DNA of 64,000 nucleotides, taken from Aequorivita sinensis (GTDB taxonomy: Bacteria; Bacteroidota; Bacteroidia; Flavobacteriales; Flavobacteriaceae). The stretch is from positions 62,001 to 126,000 of the forward strand of contig NZ_VDMC01000002.1 in NCBI RefSeq assembly GCF_006346335.1, in the 5' to 3' direction. The notes beneath the pieces were generated by a model, which saw only the letters and a program-made list of their open reading frames with translations, did not search any database and was not told the DNA's origin. Within the stretch, counting starts at the first letter, position 1; each line of letters starts with the position of its first letter. Made by a program: the position numbers and the translations under genes. Below, in pieces: positions 1 through 9,592 of the stretch.

Positions 1-1
1 C

Positions 2-979
2 CATTTTTGTGGTGGTGTGAATGAATTAGACTGTATGCCTACGGTGGATAGACTGCAGGAGGTGGGTGTGTCTTCGGTACTTGATTACTCTGTAGAGGGT
101 AAAGAGGAAGAGGAGCAATTTGAAGCAACTACTAAAAAAGTAATTGAACTAACAAAATTTGCCAAGAATAAGGAAGCAATGCCTTTTTCAGTATTTAAAC
201 CTACGGGTCTTGGAATGTTCAAAATTTGGCAAAAGCTTACAGAAAAAGAAGCTTTAACGAATGAAGAGAAAGATTTATGGAATAATATCGTGTCTAGATA
301 CGATAGAATTTCTAAGGTGGCTCACGATTGTAATATTCGTATTTTAATTGATGCTGAGGAATCTTGGATGCAAGACGCAGCAGATGATCTTTGCGAAAAG
401 ATGATGGAGAAATACAATAAGGAGCGACCAATTATATTTAATACTTTACAATGCTATCGTTGGGATAGATTAGACTATCTAAAAGGATTGCATAAACGCG
501 CTAAAGAAAAAGGATTTAAGCTAGGGTTTAAGGTTGTTCGTGGCGCATATATGGAAAAAGAAAATGATCGCGCCCTTGAAAAAGGTTATAAAACGCCTAT
601 TTGTGAAAGTAAAAAAGCAACCGATGACAACTTCAATAATGTTTTAAAATACATTTTTGATAATCTAGATGATATCGAGTTGTTCGCTGGAACTCATAAT
701 GAATCCAGTACTTATATTGCAATGGATATAATGAAACAAAAAAGCATTTCTAAAAGTGATGACAGGGTTTGGTTCGGTCAGTTATTTGGTATGAGTGATC
801 ATATTTCATTTAATCTTGGTGCTGAAGGATATAATGTAGGAAAATACATTCCATTCGGACCTGTAAAAGATGTTATGCCTTACTTGATTCGTCGTGCTGA
901 AGAAAACACATCTGTGGCTGGGCAAACTAGTAGGGAGCTTACTTTACTTAAAAAAGAAAAAGAGCGTAGAAACCTCTAA
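2..979 (+). CDS. Proline dehydrogenase, 5' end cut by window edge
   Basis: Oxidises proline to pyrroline-5-carboxylate with FAD, the first step of proline catabolism. The frame is open from base 2 and the codons ahead of the GTG at 17 read H-F-C-G-G, which fits the conserved run before V-N-E in flavobacterial homologues. The GTG is therefore internal and roughly 70 N-terminal residues lie outside the window. Visible motifs are RGAYMEKE near the middle and YLIRRAEENTS near the end, the family signature YLxRRxxENxS with substrate-binding arginines. This is the single-domain form; no P5C dehydrogenase is fused to it. A strong terminator follows 10 bases after the stop. Confidence 0.93.
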   Translation, partial: HFCGGVNELDCMPTVDRLQEVGVSSVLDYSVEGKEEEEQFEATTKKVIELTKFAKNKEAMPFSVFKPTGLGMFKIWQKLTEKEALTNEEKDLWNNIVSRYDRISKVAHDCNIRILIDAEESWMQDAADDLCEKMMEKYNKERPIIFNTLQCYRWDRLDYLKGLHKRAKEKGFKLGFKVVRGAYMEKENDRALEKGYKTPICESKKATDDNFNNVLKYIFDNLDDIELFAGTHNESSTYIAMDIMKQKSISKSDDRVWFGQLFGMSDHISFNLGAEGYNVGKYIPFGPVKDVMPYLIRRAEENTSVAGQTSRELTLLKKEKERRNL

Positions 980-985
980 GAAATT

Positions 986-1015
986 AAAAAGCCTCTTAAT
1001 TAAGAGGCTTTTTTT
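986..1015 (+). terminator. Intrinsic terminator after proline dehydrogenase
   Basis: A perfect inverted repeat (AAGCCTCTTAA and its complement, 989-1010) is followed by a run of T. It lies between converging genes, and its other strand also gives a U-rich tail, so it may serve both. Confidence 0.85.
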
Positions 1016-1024
1016 ATGTTTTTA

Positions 1025-1402
1025 TTATTTCTGAATTACTTCCGCTTTTGAAACAGTTGCCGTTTTATTGCAATTTTCAATTCTAATCTTTAGCGTTTTC
1101 TCTGAAAACTTCTTCTCAATTACATATTGATTACAGGAGTCTAAATTGGTGATACTTTGAGAGAATATTACATCTCCATCAATTAATAAATTAGATACAG
1201 CCGAAGTGTCCATTTTGTTTTCGCGAAGGACTCTCAAGCTTTCTTCGGTAAACGCTCGTTCTTTGTTGCGAATGTTTTTTAATGTCCGAGATTCTGGACC
1301 ATAATCACAAGATGTCTTTTTTCCGCTTAAAATAAAAAACAATAAAAGTATTCCTAATAAGAACCCCCCTGAAAAATAGGCGAATCGGTGTGTTAATTTC
1401 AT
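1025..1402 (-). CDS. Small membrane-anchored protein of unknown function
   Basis: A 125-residue protein with one hydrophobic segment (about residues 10-26) near the N-terminus, then SGKKTSCDYGPESRTLKNIR and a soluble remainder with three further cysteines. The layout suggests a membrane anchor with a periplasmic domain. I associate the SGKKTSCxYGP motif with flavobacterial proteins labelled DUF4258 that sit beside this alanine dehydrogenase, but that is memory, not a search. It lies about 60 bases downstream of the ald-like gene on the same strand, so co-transcription is likely. Function unknown. Confidence 0.75.
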   Translation of the reverse strand: MKLTHRFAYFSGGFLLGILLLFFILSGKKTSCDYGPESRTLKNIRNKERAFTEESLRVLRENKMDTSAVSNLLIDGDVIFSQSITNLDSCNQYVIEKKFSEKTLKIRIENCNKTATVSKAEVIQK

Positions 1403-1460
1403 TTTATGGGATTAGAGTTTTGGTATGTGTATTTATTAAAGTAGAATTTTATATCTAAAT

Positions 1461-2660
1461 TTAAAAAATCAATAAATTGATATCGCTATAAGACATATCA
1501 AACCAATCGGCAATTGCTTTGTTGGTTAAAATTCCGCGGTAAAAGTACAAACCATTTTTCAAACCGTTGTCAAAACGAACAGCATTTTCTAATCCACCAC
1601 TTTCGGCAATTTCTAAAAGATAGGGGGTGAATATATTACTAATAGAAATTGAAGCGGTTTTCGGGTATCGTGCCGGAATATTAGGCACCCCGTAATGTAT
1701 TACATTGTGCTTAATTATTGTTGGGTTATCGTGACTGGTAGTTTCTGTAGTTTCAAAACACCCTCCCATGTCTACGCACACATCTATCACTACAGCACCT
1801 TTCTTCATATTCTCCACCATATCTTCTGTTACAATAATAGGGGCGCGGTTGTGACCTCTAACGGCGCCTATCGCCACATCACAACGTCGTAAGGCTTTCA
1901 TTAAATTCTTTGGTTGTATAGTAGAGGTGTATAATATACGACCAACATTGGTCTGAATTTTTCGAAGCTTGGTTATTGAGCTATCAAAAACTTTAACGTT
2001 GGCACCTAATCCAAGAGCAGATCGCACTGCAAACTCACCAACTGTGCCAGCACCGATAACTACAACTTCAATTGGGGGGACGCCGCTAATATTTCCGAAA
2101 AGTAAGCCGTTACCTTTTTTTGCGTTTACCATTAATTCTGCAGCTATAAGAACAGAAGCAGTTCCTGCAATTTCACTTAAAGCTTTAACTGCAGGGTAGG
2201 TGTGATCTTCGTCTTTTATAAATTCAAAGGCCAGAGCGGTAATTTTCTTTTTTGCAAGAGCGTCAAAATATGATTTTTGACGTGTTTTTAATTGTAGTGC
2301 AGATATTAAAACAGTTTTAGGTTTTATAAGCTCTAATTCGTCAAGAGTTGGTGGCTCGACTTTTAATACCATCGGGCATCCAAACACTTTTGTTTTATCT
2401 TCCGTAATCTGAGCTCCAGCTTCTGAGTAATCTTTATCTGTAAACCCTGCATCATCTCCAGCGCCTCGTTCAATCAAAACTTTATGCCCGTTGTTAACCA
2501 TTGCATTCACGGCATCTGGTGTAAGACAAATTCTTTTTTCTTGAAAATAAGCTTCCTTAGGAATACCTATAAGGAGTTCACCCTTTTGTCTGGTTATTTC
2601 AAGGGTTTCCTCTTGAGGAATTAATTGAGCGTGTGTGAAAGGAGAAGTGGGATGAGACAT
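1461..2660 (-). CDS. ald: Alanine dehydrogenase / PntA-family dehydrogenase
   Basis: A 399-residue member of the alanine dehydrogenase/transhydrogenase family; alanine dehydrogenase interconverts L-alanine and pyruvate with NAD. The N-terminal catalytic part has IGIPKEAYFQEKRICLTPDAV-type family residues and the lysine in VLKVEPP. The Rossmann motif VVIGAGTVGEFAV is near residue 200, and VDMGGCFETT with the active-site aspartate near residue 295. The usual histidine of the Ald segment FTYLHLA is replaced by glutamine here (ISALQLKT), so classical alanine dehydrogenase activity is not certain. Length is slightly above the usual 370. It starts at the first ATG and stands before tsaE on the same strand. 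Confidence 0.85.
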   Translation of the reverse strand: MSHPTSPFTHAQLIPQEETLEITRQKGELLIGIPKEAYFQEKRICLTPDAVNAMVNNGHKVLIERGAGDDAGFTDKDYSEAGAQITEDKTKVFGCPMVLKVEPPTLDELELIKPKTVLISALQLKTRQKSYFDALAKKKITALAFEFIKDEDHTYPAVKALSEIAGTASVLIAAELMVNAKKGNGLLFGNISGVPPIEVVVIGAGTVGEFAVRSALGLGANVKVFDSSITKLRKIQTNVGRILYTSTIQPKNLMKALRRCDVAIGAVRGHNRAPIIVTEDMVENMKKGAVVIDVCVDMGGCFETTETTSHDNPTIIKHNVIHYGVPNIPARYPKTASISISNIFTPYLLEIAESGGLENAVRFDNGLKNGLYFYRGILTNKAIADWFDMSYSDINLLIF

Positions 2661-2763
2661 AGTACTAGTTTAACCGTCTCAATTTACGAATAATTTTCAT
2701 TTTTGATAAGGAAATTTCAATAGCAATTAGACTTCAGAAATTTATAAACTATAAGAAGTGAAC

Positions 2764-3171
2764 TTAGTTATCAATCTTTAAAAATCTACTTCCGTCGTCA
2801 TTTTTGGATAAGTAGACTTTTGTCGCATTTTCAGGTAGTAATGAAGAAATTTTTTCTGGCCATTCAATAAAAACGTAATCTCCAGTTTCAAAATATTCTT
2901 CAACTCCCATATCAAAAGCTTCTGATGGATTTTCTAATCTATAAAAGTCGAAATGATAAATTTGTATATCTTTAGCTTGATACTCATTTACTATTGAAAA
3001 TGTTGGGCTTCCAACTGTGTCTGTGCAACCGAGTTGTTTTATTAATTCTTTAATGAGTGTTGTTTTACCAACACCCATTTTCGCAAAGAATAAAAATATA
3101 TTATGTGGTGCCTTCTCAAGTAGCTGTTTAGCGACTTCAGCAATGTTTTCTTCAGTATAAACAATCTCCAT
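2764..3171 (-). CDS. tsaE: tRNA threonylcarbamoyladenosine biosynthesis ATPase TsaE
   Basis: TsaE is the small ATPase that works with TsaB and TsaD to make t6A37 on tRNAs that read ANN codons. The 135-residue protein has a P-loop AKMGVGKTTLIKEL (about 30-43), the conserved SPTFSIVNEY, the HFDFYRL strand and IEWPEKI, in family order and at normal length. It lies about 70 bases downstream of porX on the same strand, and the alanine dehydrogenase-like gene follows about 100 bases further on, so the three may share transcripts. Confidence 0.95.
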   Translation of the reverse strand: MEIVYTEENIAEVAKQLLEKAPHNIFLFFAKMGVGKTTLIKELIKQLGCTDTVGSPTFSIVNEYQAKDIQIYHFDFYRLENPSEAFDMGVEEYFETGDYVFIEWPEKISSLLPENATKVYLSKNDDGSRFLKIDN

Positions 3172-3239
3172 TATAAATGTCTATTTATCGAGTCAAAAAT
3201 AAATTAAGGAAAGCAATTGAACACCTTAATTTCATTTTT

Positions 3240-4790
3240 TTATTTAGGTGTAAATACAGAAAATGGAATTATCATCTCTTCTAAAGAAACACCTCCGTGC
3301 TGGTATGTGTTTCGGTAATAACTAACGTAATGATTGTAATTGTTAGGATATGCAAAAAAGTAATCTCCTTTAGCAAAAATAAACGAACTACTCATGTTTA
3401 TAGTTGGTAAGCACAGTTTCTTAGGGTCTTTAGCTGCTAGGACTTCCTTGTCTTCATAGGTTAAACTTCTACCTGTTTTATAACGTAAGTTTAAACTAGT
3501 GTTTTTATCACCGATAACTTTAGACGGGTTTTTTACATTAATTGTTCCGTGGTCGGTAGTGATAATAAGTTTAAAACCTAAACGTGCAGCTTGTTGAATA
3601 ACTTCTAATAAAGGCGAATTTTTGAACCAACTTTGGGTTAACGAACGGTACGACTTATCTGTAGAAGCAAGTTCCTTAATTACTTCCATCTCGGTTTTGG
3701 AGTGTGAAAGCATATCAACGAAATTATAAACTACTACAGTTAGGTCTTCGTCTTTGTGGCTTTTAAAATTTTCAACAAGTTTTTTTCCTTGTTTTAAACT
3801 TGATATTTTGTGGTAACTCCAATTTATATTTATTCCCAATCTTTTTAATTGTGCAGTTAGGAACTCTTCTTCCTTCATGTTTTTTCCACCTTCATCTGTA
3901 TCATTTAACCATAAGTCTGGGTGAAGTTTTTCCATTTCACTAGGCATTAAACCTGAGAAAATGGCATTTCTAGCATATTGCGTAGCCGTTGGAAGAATAC
4001 TGCAAAACAGTTCCTCTGAAGTTTTTTTGTAAATGTTGGCTACCGTAGGCTCGAAAGCTTTCCATTGGTCAAACCTTAGGTTGTCCACAACAACTAAAAG
4101 GGTAGGAGTGCCTGTTTTTAACTCTGGCTGTATTTTATCTCTAAAAAGTGTATGCGACATTACTGGTGCTTCACTTGTATCTTCAAACCAAGAAGGATAA
4201 TTTTTATCTATAAACTTACAGAACTGATTATTGGCTTCAGTTTTTTGTGATTCTAAAATTTCAAACATCCCCGAATCTTCAATTCCTTCCAATTCTAATT
4301 CCCAGTAAACTAATTTTTGATAAAGATCTTTCCATTCATCAAAACTATTTACCATAGAAAGGTCCATCGCAATTTTTCTAAATTCTTGCTGATAGTTTGA
4401 AGTTGTTTTTTCAGACACTAACCTGCTGTGGTCTAAGTTTTTCTTAAGACTAAGAAGAATCTGATGTGGATTTACGGGTTTAATTAAGTAATCGGCTATT
4501 TTAGAACCAATTGCTTCTTCCATAATATACTCCTCTTCACTTTTTGTTATCATTACAATAGGAATCGAAGCTTGTTGTTCTTTAATTTCAGCTAAAGTTT
4601 CAAGTCCACTAAGGCCCGGCATATTTTCATCTAAAAAAACAATATCGAAAACTTGTTTTTTTATTTCTTCTAGGGCTTCCATACCGCTTTGTGCAGTAGT
4701 TACTTTATAGTTTTTATTTTCTAAGAAAAGAATATGTGGTTTAAGTAAATCTATTTCATCATCTACCCATAGTACTTTTATGTCGCTCAT
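3240..4790 (-). CDS. porX: Type IX secretion regulator PorX (receiver + PglZ domain)
   Basis: PorX is the response regulator of the PorX/PorY pair that controls type IX secretion genes in Bacteroidetes. The 516-residue protein has an N-terminal receiver domain (about 1-120) with the acidic pair DD at 10-11, the phosphoacceptor D54 in VFLDENMPG, and the lysine in YLIKPVN. The rest is a PglZ domain of the alkaline phosphatase superfamily, including VVVDNLRFDQW, a metal-site-like TTDHGTINV, and QHGGVSLEEMIIP at the C-terminus. There is no DNA-binding domain, which is typical; PorX is known to act through a sigma factor and its PglZ domain cleaves oligonucleotides. No other type IX genes are in view. 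Confidence 0.95.
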   Translation of the reverse strand: MSDIKVLWVDDEIDLLKPHILFLENKNYKVTTAQSGMEALEEIKKQVFDIVFLDENMPGLSGLETLAEIKEQQASIPIVMITKSEEEYIMEEAIGSKIADYLIKPVNPHQILLSLKKNLDHSRLVSEKTTSNYQQEFRKIAMDLSMVNSFDEWKDLYQKLVYWELELEGIEDSGMFEILESQKTEANNQFCKFIDKNYPSWFEDTSEAPVMSHTLFRDKIQPELKTGTPTLLVVVDNLRFDQWKAFEPTVANIYKKTSEELFCSILPTATQYARNAIFSGLMPSEMEKLHPDLWLNDTDEGGKNMKEEEFLTAQLKRLGININWSYHKISSLKQGKKLVENFKSHKDEDLTVVVYNFVDMLSHSKTEMEVIKELASTDKSYRSLTQSWFKNSPLLEVIQQAARLGFKLIITTDHGTINVKNPSKVIGDKNTSLNLRYKTGRSLTYEDKEVLAAKDPKKLCLPTINMSSSFIFAKGDYFFAYPNNYNHYVSYYRNTYQHGGVSLEEMIIPFSVFTPK

Positions 4791-4976
4791 ATATGTATAT
4801 TTGTGTTGTTGCTCCTTTGCAATTAGCCTATATATTAATTATTATAAAAGATGCTAGCCTAGGAGTGTTGTTAAAATCAATTTGGTATAATTCTCACAAA
4901 TTTGCGAAGAATCACTTCAAAAATAGCCCCGAATTGTGTCAAAAGAATATTGTAGCTATTAATTTAAAGTTAAAGT

Positions 4977-6221
4977 TTGAAAACCTTTCCCAAACTCAAG
5001 ATTATAAACGATCCTATCTATGGTTTTATTACCATACCAAGTAAATTGGTTTTCGATTTGATAGAGCATAGATACTTTCAAAGATTGCGCAGGATTTCAC
5101 AAATGGGTTTTTCCTATATAGTATATCCAGGAGCCCATCACACTAGATTTCATCATGCATTAGGTGCCATGTTTTTAATGCAGAAAGCTGTGCAAACCCT
5201 CAAGTCTAAAGGAGTTGATATTTCCACTAAGGAAGAAGAAGGGTTGTATATAGCTATACTTTTACACGATATCGGTCACGGTCCCTTTTCACATGCTATG
5301 GAAAACAGCATAGTAGAAAGTGTGAGTCACGAGCATATTTCACTACTGTTTATGGAAGCTTTAAACAGTGAGTTTAATAATCGTTTAGCTTTGGCTATTA
5401 AGATATTTAAAGATGAATACTCTCGTAAATTTTTCCATCAATTGGTATCTGGCCAATTGGATATGGACCGATTGGATTATTTAAAACGCGATAGTTTCTT
5501 TACAGGAGTTCCAGAGGGAACTGTAAATGCTCAACGTTTAATTGCAATGTTGAATGTAAAAAACGATGCTTTAGTTGTAGATGAAAAAGGAATATATTCG
5601 GTAGAAAATTTTCTTGTAGCAAGGCGTTTGATGTATTGGCAGGTTTATCTTCATAAAACAGGGATAGTTGCAGAACAACTTTTAGTTAGAGTTTTAAAAC
5701 GTGCAAAACAGCTTACTGCACAAGGAGTTGAGTTGCATGCTAGTAAAAACTTACAGTTTTTCTTAAAGAATAACATAACCTTAGATAGTTTTTCGGAGGA
5801 GGTGCTCGATACGTTTTCTAAGTTAGATGATTACGATATTGTTTCAGCAATGAAGGTTTGGGTGGATAGTGACGACTTTGTATTAAAGAATTTATCTGCA
5901 ATGCTACTTAATCGCGACTTATTAAAAGTAAAAGTTAAGTCGAAACCTTATTTGGATAAAAAAGTAAAAAGTAAAAGAGAGAAGTTGATGGATAAATATC
6001 AGCTTTCAGAAGAAGAAGCTGCATACTTTGTTTTCAGCGGTACGCTACAGAATCAGGCTTATAGTATGGAAAAGGAAACCATTAATCTATTGTTGAAAAA
6101 TGGAAAAATTATAGATGTTGCAAAGGCTAGTGATCAGCTAAACTTAGAGGCTTTATCTAAGTCTGTGGTTAAGTACTATATGTGTTATCCAAAAAACAAT
6201 ACTGATAGCTATAGAGACTAA
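4977..6221 (+). CDS. HD-domain phosphohydrolase
   Basis: A 414-residue soluble protein of the dGTPase-like HD superfamily (COG1078 type), probably a metal-dependent nucleotide hydrolase of unknown substrate. The N-terminus KIINDPIYGFI, then HHTRFHHALGAM and LLHDIGHGPFSHAME provide the metal-binding histidines and the HD pair, and GQLDMDRLDYLKRDSFFTGV is the conserved distal aspartate region. The only start that keeps the conserved N-terminus is a TTG at 4977; no ATG is available. The upstream TTAAAGTTTG resembles a -7 box with imperfect spacing. It is divergent from porX across 186 bases. Confidence 0.88.
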   Translation: MKTFPKLKIINDPIYGFITIPSKLVFDLIEHRYFQRLRRISQMGFSYIVYPGAHHTRFHHALGAMFLMQKAVQTLKSKGVDISTKEEEGLYIAILLHDIGHGPFSHAMENSIVESVSHEHISLLFMEALNSEFNNRLALAIKIFKDEYSRKFFHQLVSGQLDMDRLDYLKRDSFFTGVPEGTVNAQRLIAMLNVKNDALVVDEKGIYSVENFLVARRLMYWQVYLHKTGIVAEQLLVRVLKRAKQLTAQGVELHASKNLQFFLKNNITLDSFSEEVLDTFSKLDDYDIVSAMKVWVDSDDFVLKNLSAMLLNRDLLKVKVKSKPYLDKKVKSKREKLMDKYQLSEEEAAYFVFSGTLQNQAYSMEKETINLLLKNGKIIDVAKASDQLNLEALSKSVVKYYMCYPKNNTDSYRD

Positions 6222-6233
6222 GCCCTTTTTTTC

Positions 6234-6241
6234 TATTTTTG
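6234..6241 (+). promoter_or_regulatory. -7 promoter box upstream of lpxD
   Basis: TATTTTTG followed by C matches the Bacteroidetes TAnnTTTGC element. It sits just after the HD gene and about 100 bases before lpxD, so the lipid A block has its own promoter and a leader of about 95 nt. Confidence 0.6.
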
Positions 6242-6246
6242 CAGGA

Positions 6247-6345
6247 ATGAAAATTAACAACCTATATTTAAATCATTTTATTAATGCTAATTTGCGGTTG
6301 ATTATTTTCCGAAATTCGGTTGAAGAAAATCCACTCGCATTATGA
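6247..6345 (+). CDS. Possible 32-codon upstream ORF overlapping lpxD
   Basis: An ATG just after the -7 box opens a 32-residue frame (beginning [10 protein letters not shown]) whose TGA overlaps the lpxD ATG as ATGA. By its position it would be translated from near the mRNA 5' end and could couple translation into lpxD. There is no homology or codon evidence; it may be a chance open frame in the leader. Confidence 0.3.
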   Translation: MKINNLYLNHFINANLRLIIFRNSVEENPLAL

Positions 6346-7367
6346 AATTTACAGCAGCCCAAATAGCAGGAATACTTGACGGAACCGTAGAGGGAAACGA
6401 CAGTGTAGAAGTTTCTGAATTATCTAAGATTGAAGAAGGTAGTGAAGGAAGCTTAACCTTTTTGGCAAACCCTAAGTATACGCATTTTATATATTCAACA
6501 AAGGCTTCGGTAACTATTGTTAATAATGATTTTGTTGCAACCGATAAAATTTCAACTACGCTTATCCGTGTTGAAAATGCCTATAATGCATTTTCTAAAC
6601 TACTAGAATATTATAATCAGGTAAAGATGAATAAAACGGGTATTGAAAATCCTGTTTTTATTTCAGAAAGTGCCAAATACGGAGAGAACTTGTATTTAGG
6701 CGCTTTTTCATATATAGGTGAAAATGTTAGGATTGGGAATAATGTAAAAATCTATCCAAATTCATATTTAGGAGACAATGTGTCTATTGGCGATAATACT
6801 GTGATTTTTACTGGTGCAAAACTGTATTCAGAAACTAAAGTAGGCGAGTCCTGCGTTATTAATAGTGGCGTTGTTATTGGTGCTGATGGTTTTGGCTTTA
6901 CTCCAAATGAAAAAGGGGAATATAAAAAAGTTCCTCAAACTGGAAATGTAATTCTAGAGGACAACGTAGATGTAGGTCCAGGAACGACAATAGATCGCGC
7001 TACATTAGGATCTACAATAATTAAGAAAGGGGTTAAGTTAGACAATCAAATTCAGATTGCTCATAATGTTACCATTGGAGAAAATACCGTTATAGCCGCT
7101 CAAACTGGAGTAGCAGGTTCTACCAAGATAGGAAAAAATTGTATTATTGGTGGCCAAGTAGGAATAGCTGGGCATATTGTAATTGGAGACAATGTAAAAA
7201 TACAAGCTCAGAGTGGTATAGGAAGAAATGTAAAAGACAATGAAACCTTACAAGGCTCTCCAGCTCTAAGTTATGGCGATTTTAATAAAAGTTATGTATA
7301 TTTTAAAAACCTTCCTAAAATAATGGAAAGGTTTAATATAGTAGAAAAAAAACTTGATAATGAATAA
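6342..7367 (+). CDS. lpxD: UDP-3-O-acylglucosamine N-acyltransferase LpxD
   Basis: Adds the second 3-hydroxyacyl chain, from acyl-ACP, to UDP-3-O-acylglucosamine in lipid A synthesis. The 341-residue protein has an N-terminal uridine-binding domain (about 1-100, including LTFLANPKY), then a left-handed beta-helix of hexapeptide repeats (about 110-310). The catalytic histidine is in [12 protein letters not shown] and the second conserved histidine in GIAGHIVIG. The C-terminus is a short helix. It overlaps the start of lpxC/fabZ by 8 bases, which indicates translational coupling. Confidence 0.95.
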   Translation: MKFTAAQIAGILDGTVEGNDSVEVSELSKIEEGSEGSLTFLANPKYTHFIYSTKASVTIVNNDFVATDKISTTLIRVENAYNAFSKLLEYYNQVKMNKTGIENPVFISESAKYGENLYLGAFSYIGENVRIGNNVKIYPNSYLGDNVSIGDNTVIFTGAKLYSETKVGESCVINSGVVIGADGFGFTPNEKGEYKKVPQTGNVILEDNVDVGPGTTIDRATLGSTIIKKGVKLDNQIQIAHNVTIGENTVIAAQTGVAGSTKIGKNCIIGGQVGIAGHIVIGDNVKIQAQSGIGRNVKDNETLQGSPALSYGDFNKSYVYFKNLPKIMERFNIVEKKLDNE

Positions 7368-8766
7368 AAGTGTGGTAAAACAACGCACCATTGGTAAAGA
7401 GGTATCTCTTACTGGGGTAGGCCTACATACTGGCAAGGAAGTTACAATTACGTTTAAACCTGCACCTGAAAACCATGGCTATTCTTTTGTAAGAATAGAT
7501 TTGGAAGGTCATCCTGAGATTGAAGCAGATGCCAATTTTGTAGTTAATACACAACGCGGAACCAATTTGGAAAAGCGAGGTGTAAAAATCCAAACTTCAG
7601 AACACGTTCTTGCTGCATTAGTAGGACTTGAGGTTGATAACTGTATTATGGAGCTTAACGCTTCAGAACCGCCAATTATGGACGGGTCATCTAAGTATTT
7701 TGTTGAAGCTATTGAAAAAGCTGGAATTGTAGAACAAGAAGCTGAAAGAGATGAGTATGTCGTAACTGAAGTTATTTCGTATGTAGATGAAGAATCAGGC
7801 AGTGAAATTATAGTTATGCCATCGGATGAATACCAAGTAACTACAATGGTAGATTTTGGCACTATGGTTTTAGGTACTCAAAATGCTTCATTAAAAAAGA
7901 TTTCAGACTTTAAGGACGAAATTGCAAATGCACGAACTTTTAGTTTCCTTCACGAAATTGAAATGTTGTTAGAACACGGCCTAATTAAAGGTGGTGATTT
8001 AAACAATGCTATTGTATATGTAGATAAAGAGCTTTCTCCAAATACTATGGAAAAGCTTCGCAAGGCTTTTGGGAAAGATAATATCTCGGTTAAGCCAAAT
8101 GGAATTCTAGACAACCTTACGCTTCATTATCCAAACGAAGCAGCTAGACATAAGTTGTTAGATGTTATTGGTGATTTAGCGCTGATTGGTACTCGAATTC
8201 GCGGGAAGGTTATAGCTAATAAGCCAGGCCACCATGTAAATACACAATTTGCTAAAAAGCTTTCAAAGAGAATTAAAATTGAAAGACGAAATAAAGTTCC
8301 TAAATTTGATATCAACCAACCACCAGTAAAAGATGTAAATGAAATAATGGCTATGCTTCCACATAGACCACCATTTTTATTGGTTGACAAAATTATGGAA
8401 ATGACCGAAACAGGGGTGGTAGGTCTTAAAAATGTGACTATGAACGAACCTTTCTTCGTTGGTCACTTCCCAGGAGCACCAGTTATGCCAGGAGTTTTAA
8501 TTGTTGAAGCTATGGCACAAACAGGTGGTATTTTAGCATTAAGCACTGTACCAGACCCTGAAAACTACCTTACATTCTTTATGAAAATAAACAATGTAAA
8601 GTTTAAACAACAGGTTAATCCTGGAGATACACTTATATTTAAATTAGAACTAATTACCCCTATCCGCCGAGGAATTGTACATATGCAAGGAAACGCTTAT
8701 GCGAATGGTAAATTAGTTACAGAAGCTGAGCTTATGGCTCAAATGGTTAAAACAAAAAATTTATAA
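7360..8766 (+). CDS. lpxC/fabZ: Bifunctional UDP-3-O-acyl-GlcNAc deacetylase / 3-hydroxyacyl-ACP dehydratase
   Basis: A Bacteroidetes-type fusion. LpxC (about residues 1-310) is the zinc deacetylase that commits the cell to lipid [17 protein letters not shown] and the [11 protein letters not shown] region carry zinc ligands. FabZ (about 320-468) dehydrates 3-hydroxyacyl-ACP in fatty acid synthesis; its motif is [14 protein letters not shown], followed by [23 protein letters not shown]. Fusing the two couples the branch point for 3-hydroxyacyl chains. The start is the ATG at 7360 inside the lpxD end; the TTG six bases earlier has nothing to favour it. The stop codon directly abuts the lpxA ATG. 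Confidence 0.96.
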   Translation: MNKSVVKQRTIGKEVSLTGVGLHTGKEVTITFKPAPENHGYSFVRIDLEGHPEIEADANFVVNTQRGTNLEKRGVKIQTSEHVLAALVGLEVDNCIMELNASEPPIMDGSSKYFVEAIEKAGIVEQEAERDEYVVTEVISYVDEESGSEIIVMPSDEYQVTTMVDFGTMVLGTQNASLKKISDFKDEIANARTFSFLHEIEMLLEHGLIKGGDLNNAIVYVDKELSPNTMEKLRKAFGKDNISVKPNGILDNLTLHYPNEAARHKLLDVIGDLALIGTRIRGKVIANKPGHHVNTQFAKKLSKRIKIERRNKVPKFDINQPPVKDVNEIMAMLPHRPPFLLVDKIMEMTETGVVGLKNVTMNEPFFVGHFPGAPVMPGVLIVEAMAQTGGILALSTVPDPENYLTFFMKINNVKFKQQVNPGDTLIFKLELITPIRRGIVHMQGNAYANGKLVTEAELMAQMVKTKNL

Positions 8767-9552
8767 ATGAACCAACCACTTGCATACGTCCATCCGGGCG
8801 CAAAAATTGCCAAAAACGTTGTGATAGAACCTTTCACAACAATCCATAATAACGTCGTAATTGGCGAAGGAACTTGGATTGGAAGTAATGTAACTATTAT
8901 GGAAGGTGCACGTATTGGTAAAAACTGTAATATTTTTCCAGGTGCTGTAATTTCTGCAGTTCCTCAAGATTTGAAATTTAAAGACGAAGAAACAACGGCC
9001 GAAATTGGTGACGGAACTACTATTAGAGAATACGTTACAATCAATAGAGGTACAGTAGATCGCGGAAAAACCGTAATCGGTAAAAACTGTTGGATCATGG
9101 CTTATTGCCACATTGCTCACGACTGCATCGTTGGAGATAACTGTATTTTTAGTAATAACAGTACCCTTGCAGGGCATATTACAGTAGGCGATCACGTAGT
9201 ATTAGCAGGAATGACTGCTGTTCATCAGTTTTGTATGATTGGTAATCACGCATTTGTTACAGGTGGTTCCCTAGTACGAAAAGATGTACCACCATACGTT
9301 AAAGCTGCTCGAGAACCACTTAGTTATGTGGGTATAAACTCGATTGGGTTAAGAAGAAGAGGATTTACTTCAGAAAAAATTACCGAAATTCAGAATATTT
9401 ATAGACTTCTATATCAGAAAAATTATAACACCTCCCAAGCTACAGAAATTATTGAAGCTGAAATGGAGGCAACTCCTGAACGAGATGAAATCCTTCAGTT
9501 TATTAAAAATTCCAAGCGTGGAATTATGAAGGGATATTTCAATTCAAATTAA
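8767..9552 (+). CDS. lpxA: UDP-N-acetylglucosamine O-acyltransferase LpxA
   Basis: Transfers a 3-hydroxyacyl chain from ACP to UDP-GlcNAc, the first step of lipid A synthesis. The 261 residues match the family length. The left-handed beta-helix (hexapeptide repeats from residue 1 to about 190) includes CHIAHDCIVGDNC, which contains the catalytic histidine, and GMTAVHQFCMIG. The C-terminal helical domain begins GINSIGLRRRGFTSE. It follows lpxC/fabZ with no spacer, so lpxD, lpxC/fabZ and lpxA form one operon, with efp 40 bases downstream. Confidence 0.97.
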   Translation: MNQPLAYVHPGAKIAKNVVIEPFTTIHNNVVIGEGTWIGSNVTIMEGARIGKNCNIFPGAVISAVPQDLKFKDEETTAEIGDGTTIREYVTINRGTVDRGKTVIGKNCWIMAYCHIAHDCIVGDNCIFSNNSTLAGHITVGDHVVLAGMTAVHQFCMIGNHAFVTGGSLVRKDVPPYVKAAREPLSYVGINSIGLRRRGFTSEKITEIQNIYRLLYQKNYNTSQATEIIEAEMEATPERDEILQFIKNSKRGIMKGYFNSN

Positions 9553-9592
9553 TTCAAACAAAATTACAATCAATTAACCATAAATATAAATA

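Noticed and set aside
3240-4790. PglZ domain suggesting a BREX defence system
   Set aside because: It is fused to a receiver domain with phosphoacceptor Asp54, the PorX architecture, and no brx genes are nearby.
4793-5044. 83-codon frame between porX and the HD gene
   Set aside because: It overlaps the start of the conserved HD gene in another frame and has no recognisable product.
8761-9195. A 144-codon open frame on the strand opposite lpxA
   Set aside because: The hexapeptide periodicity of lpxA keeps the antisense strand open; no homology, start context or known family.
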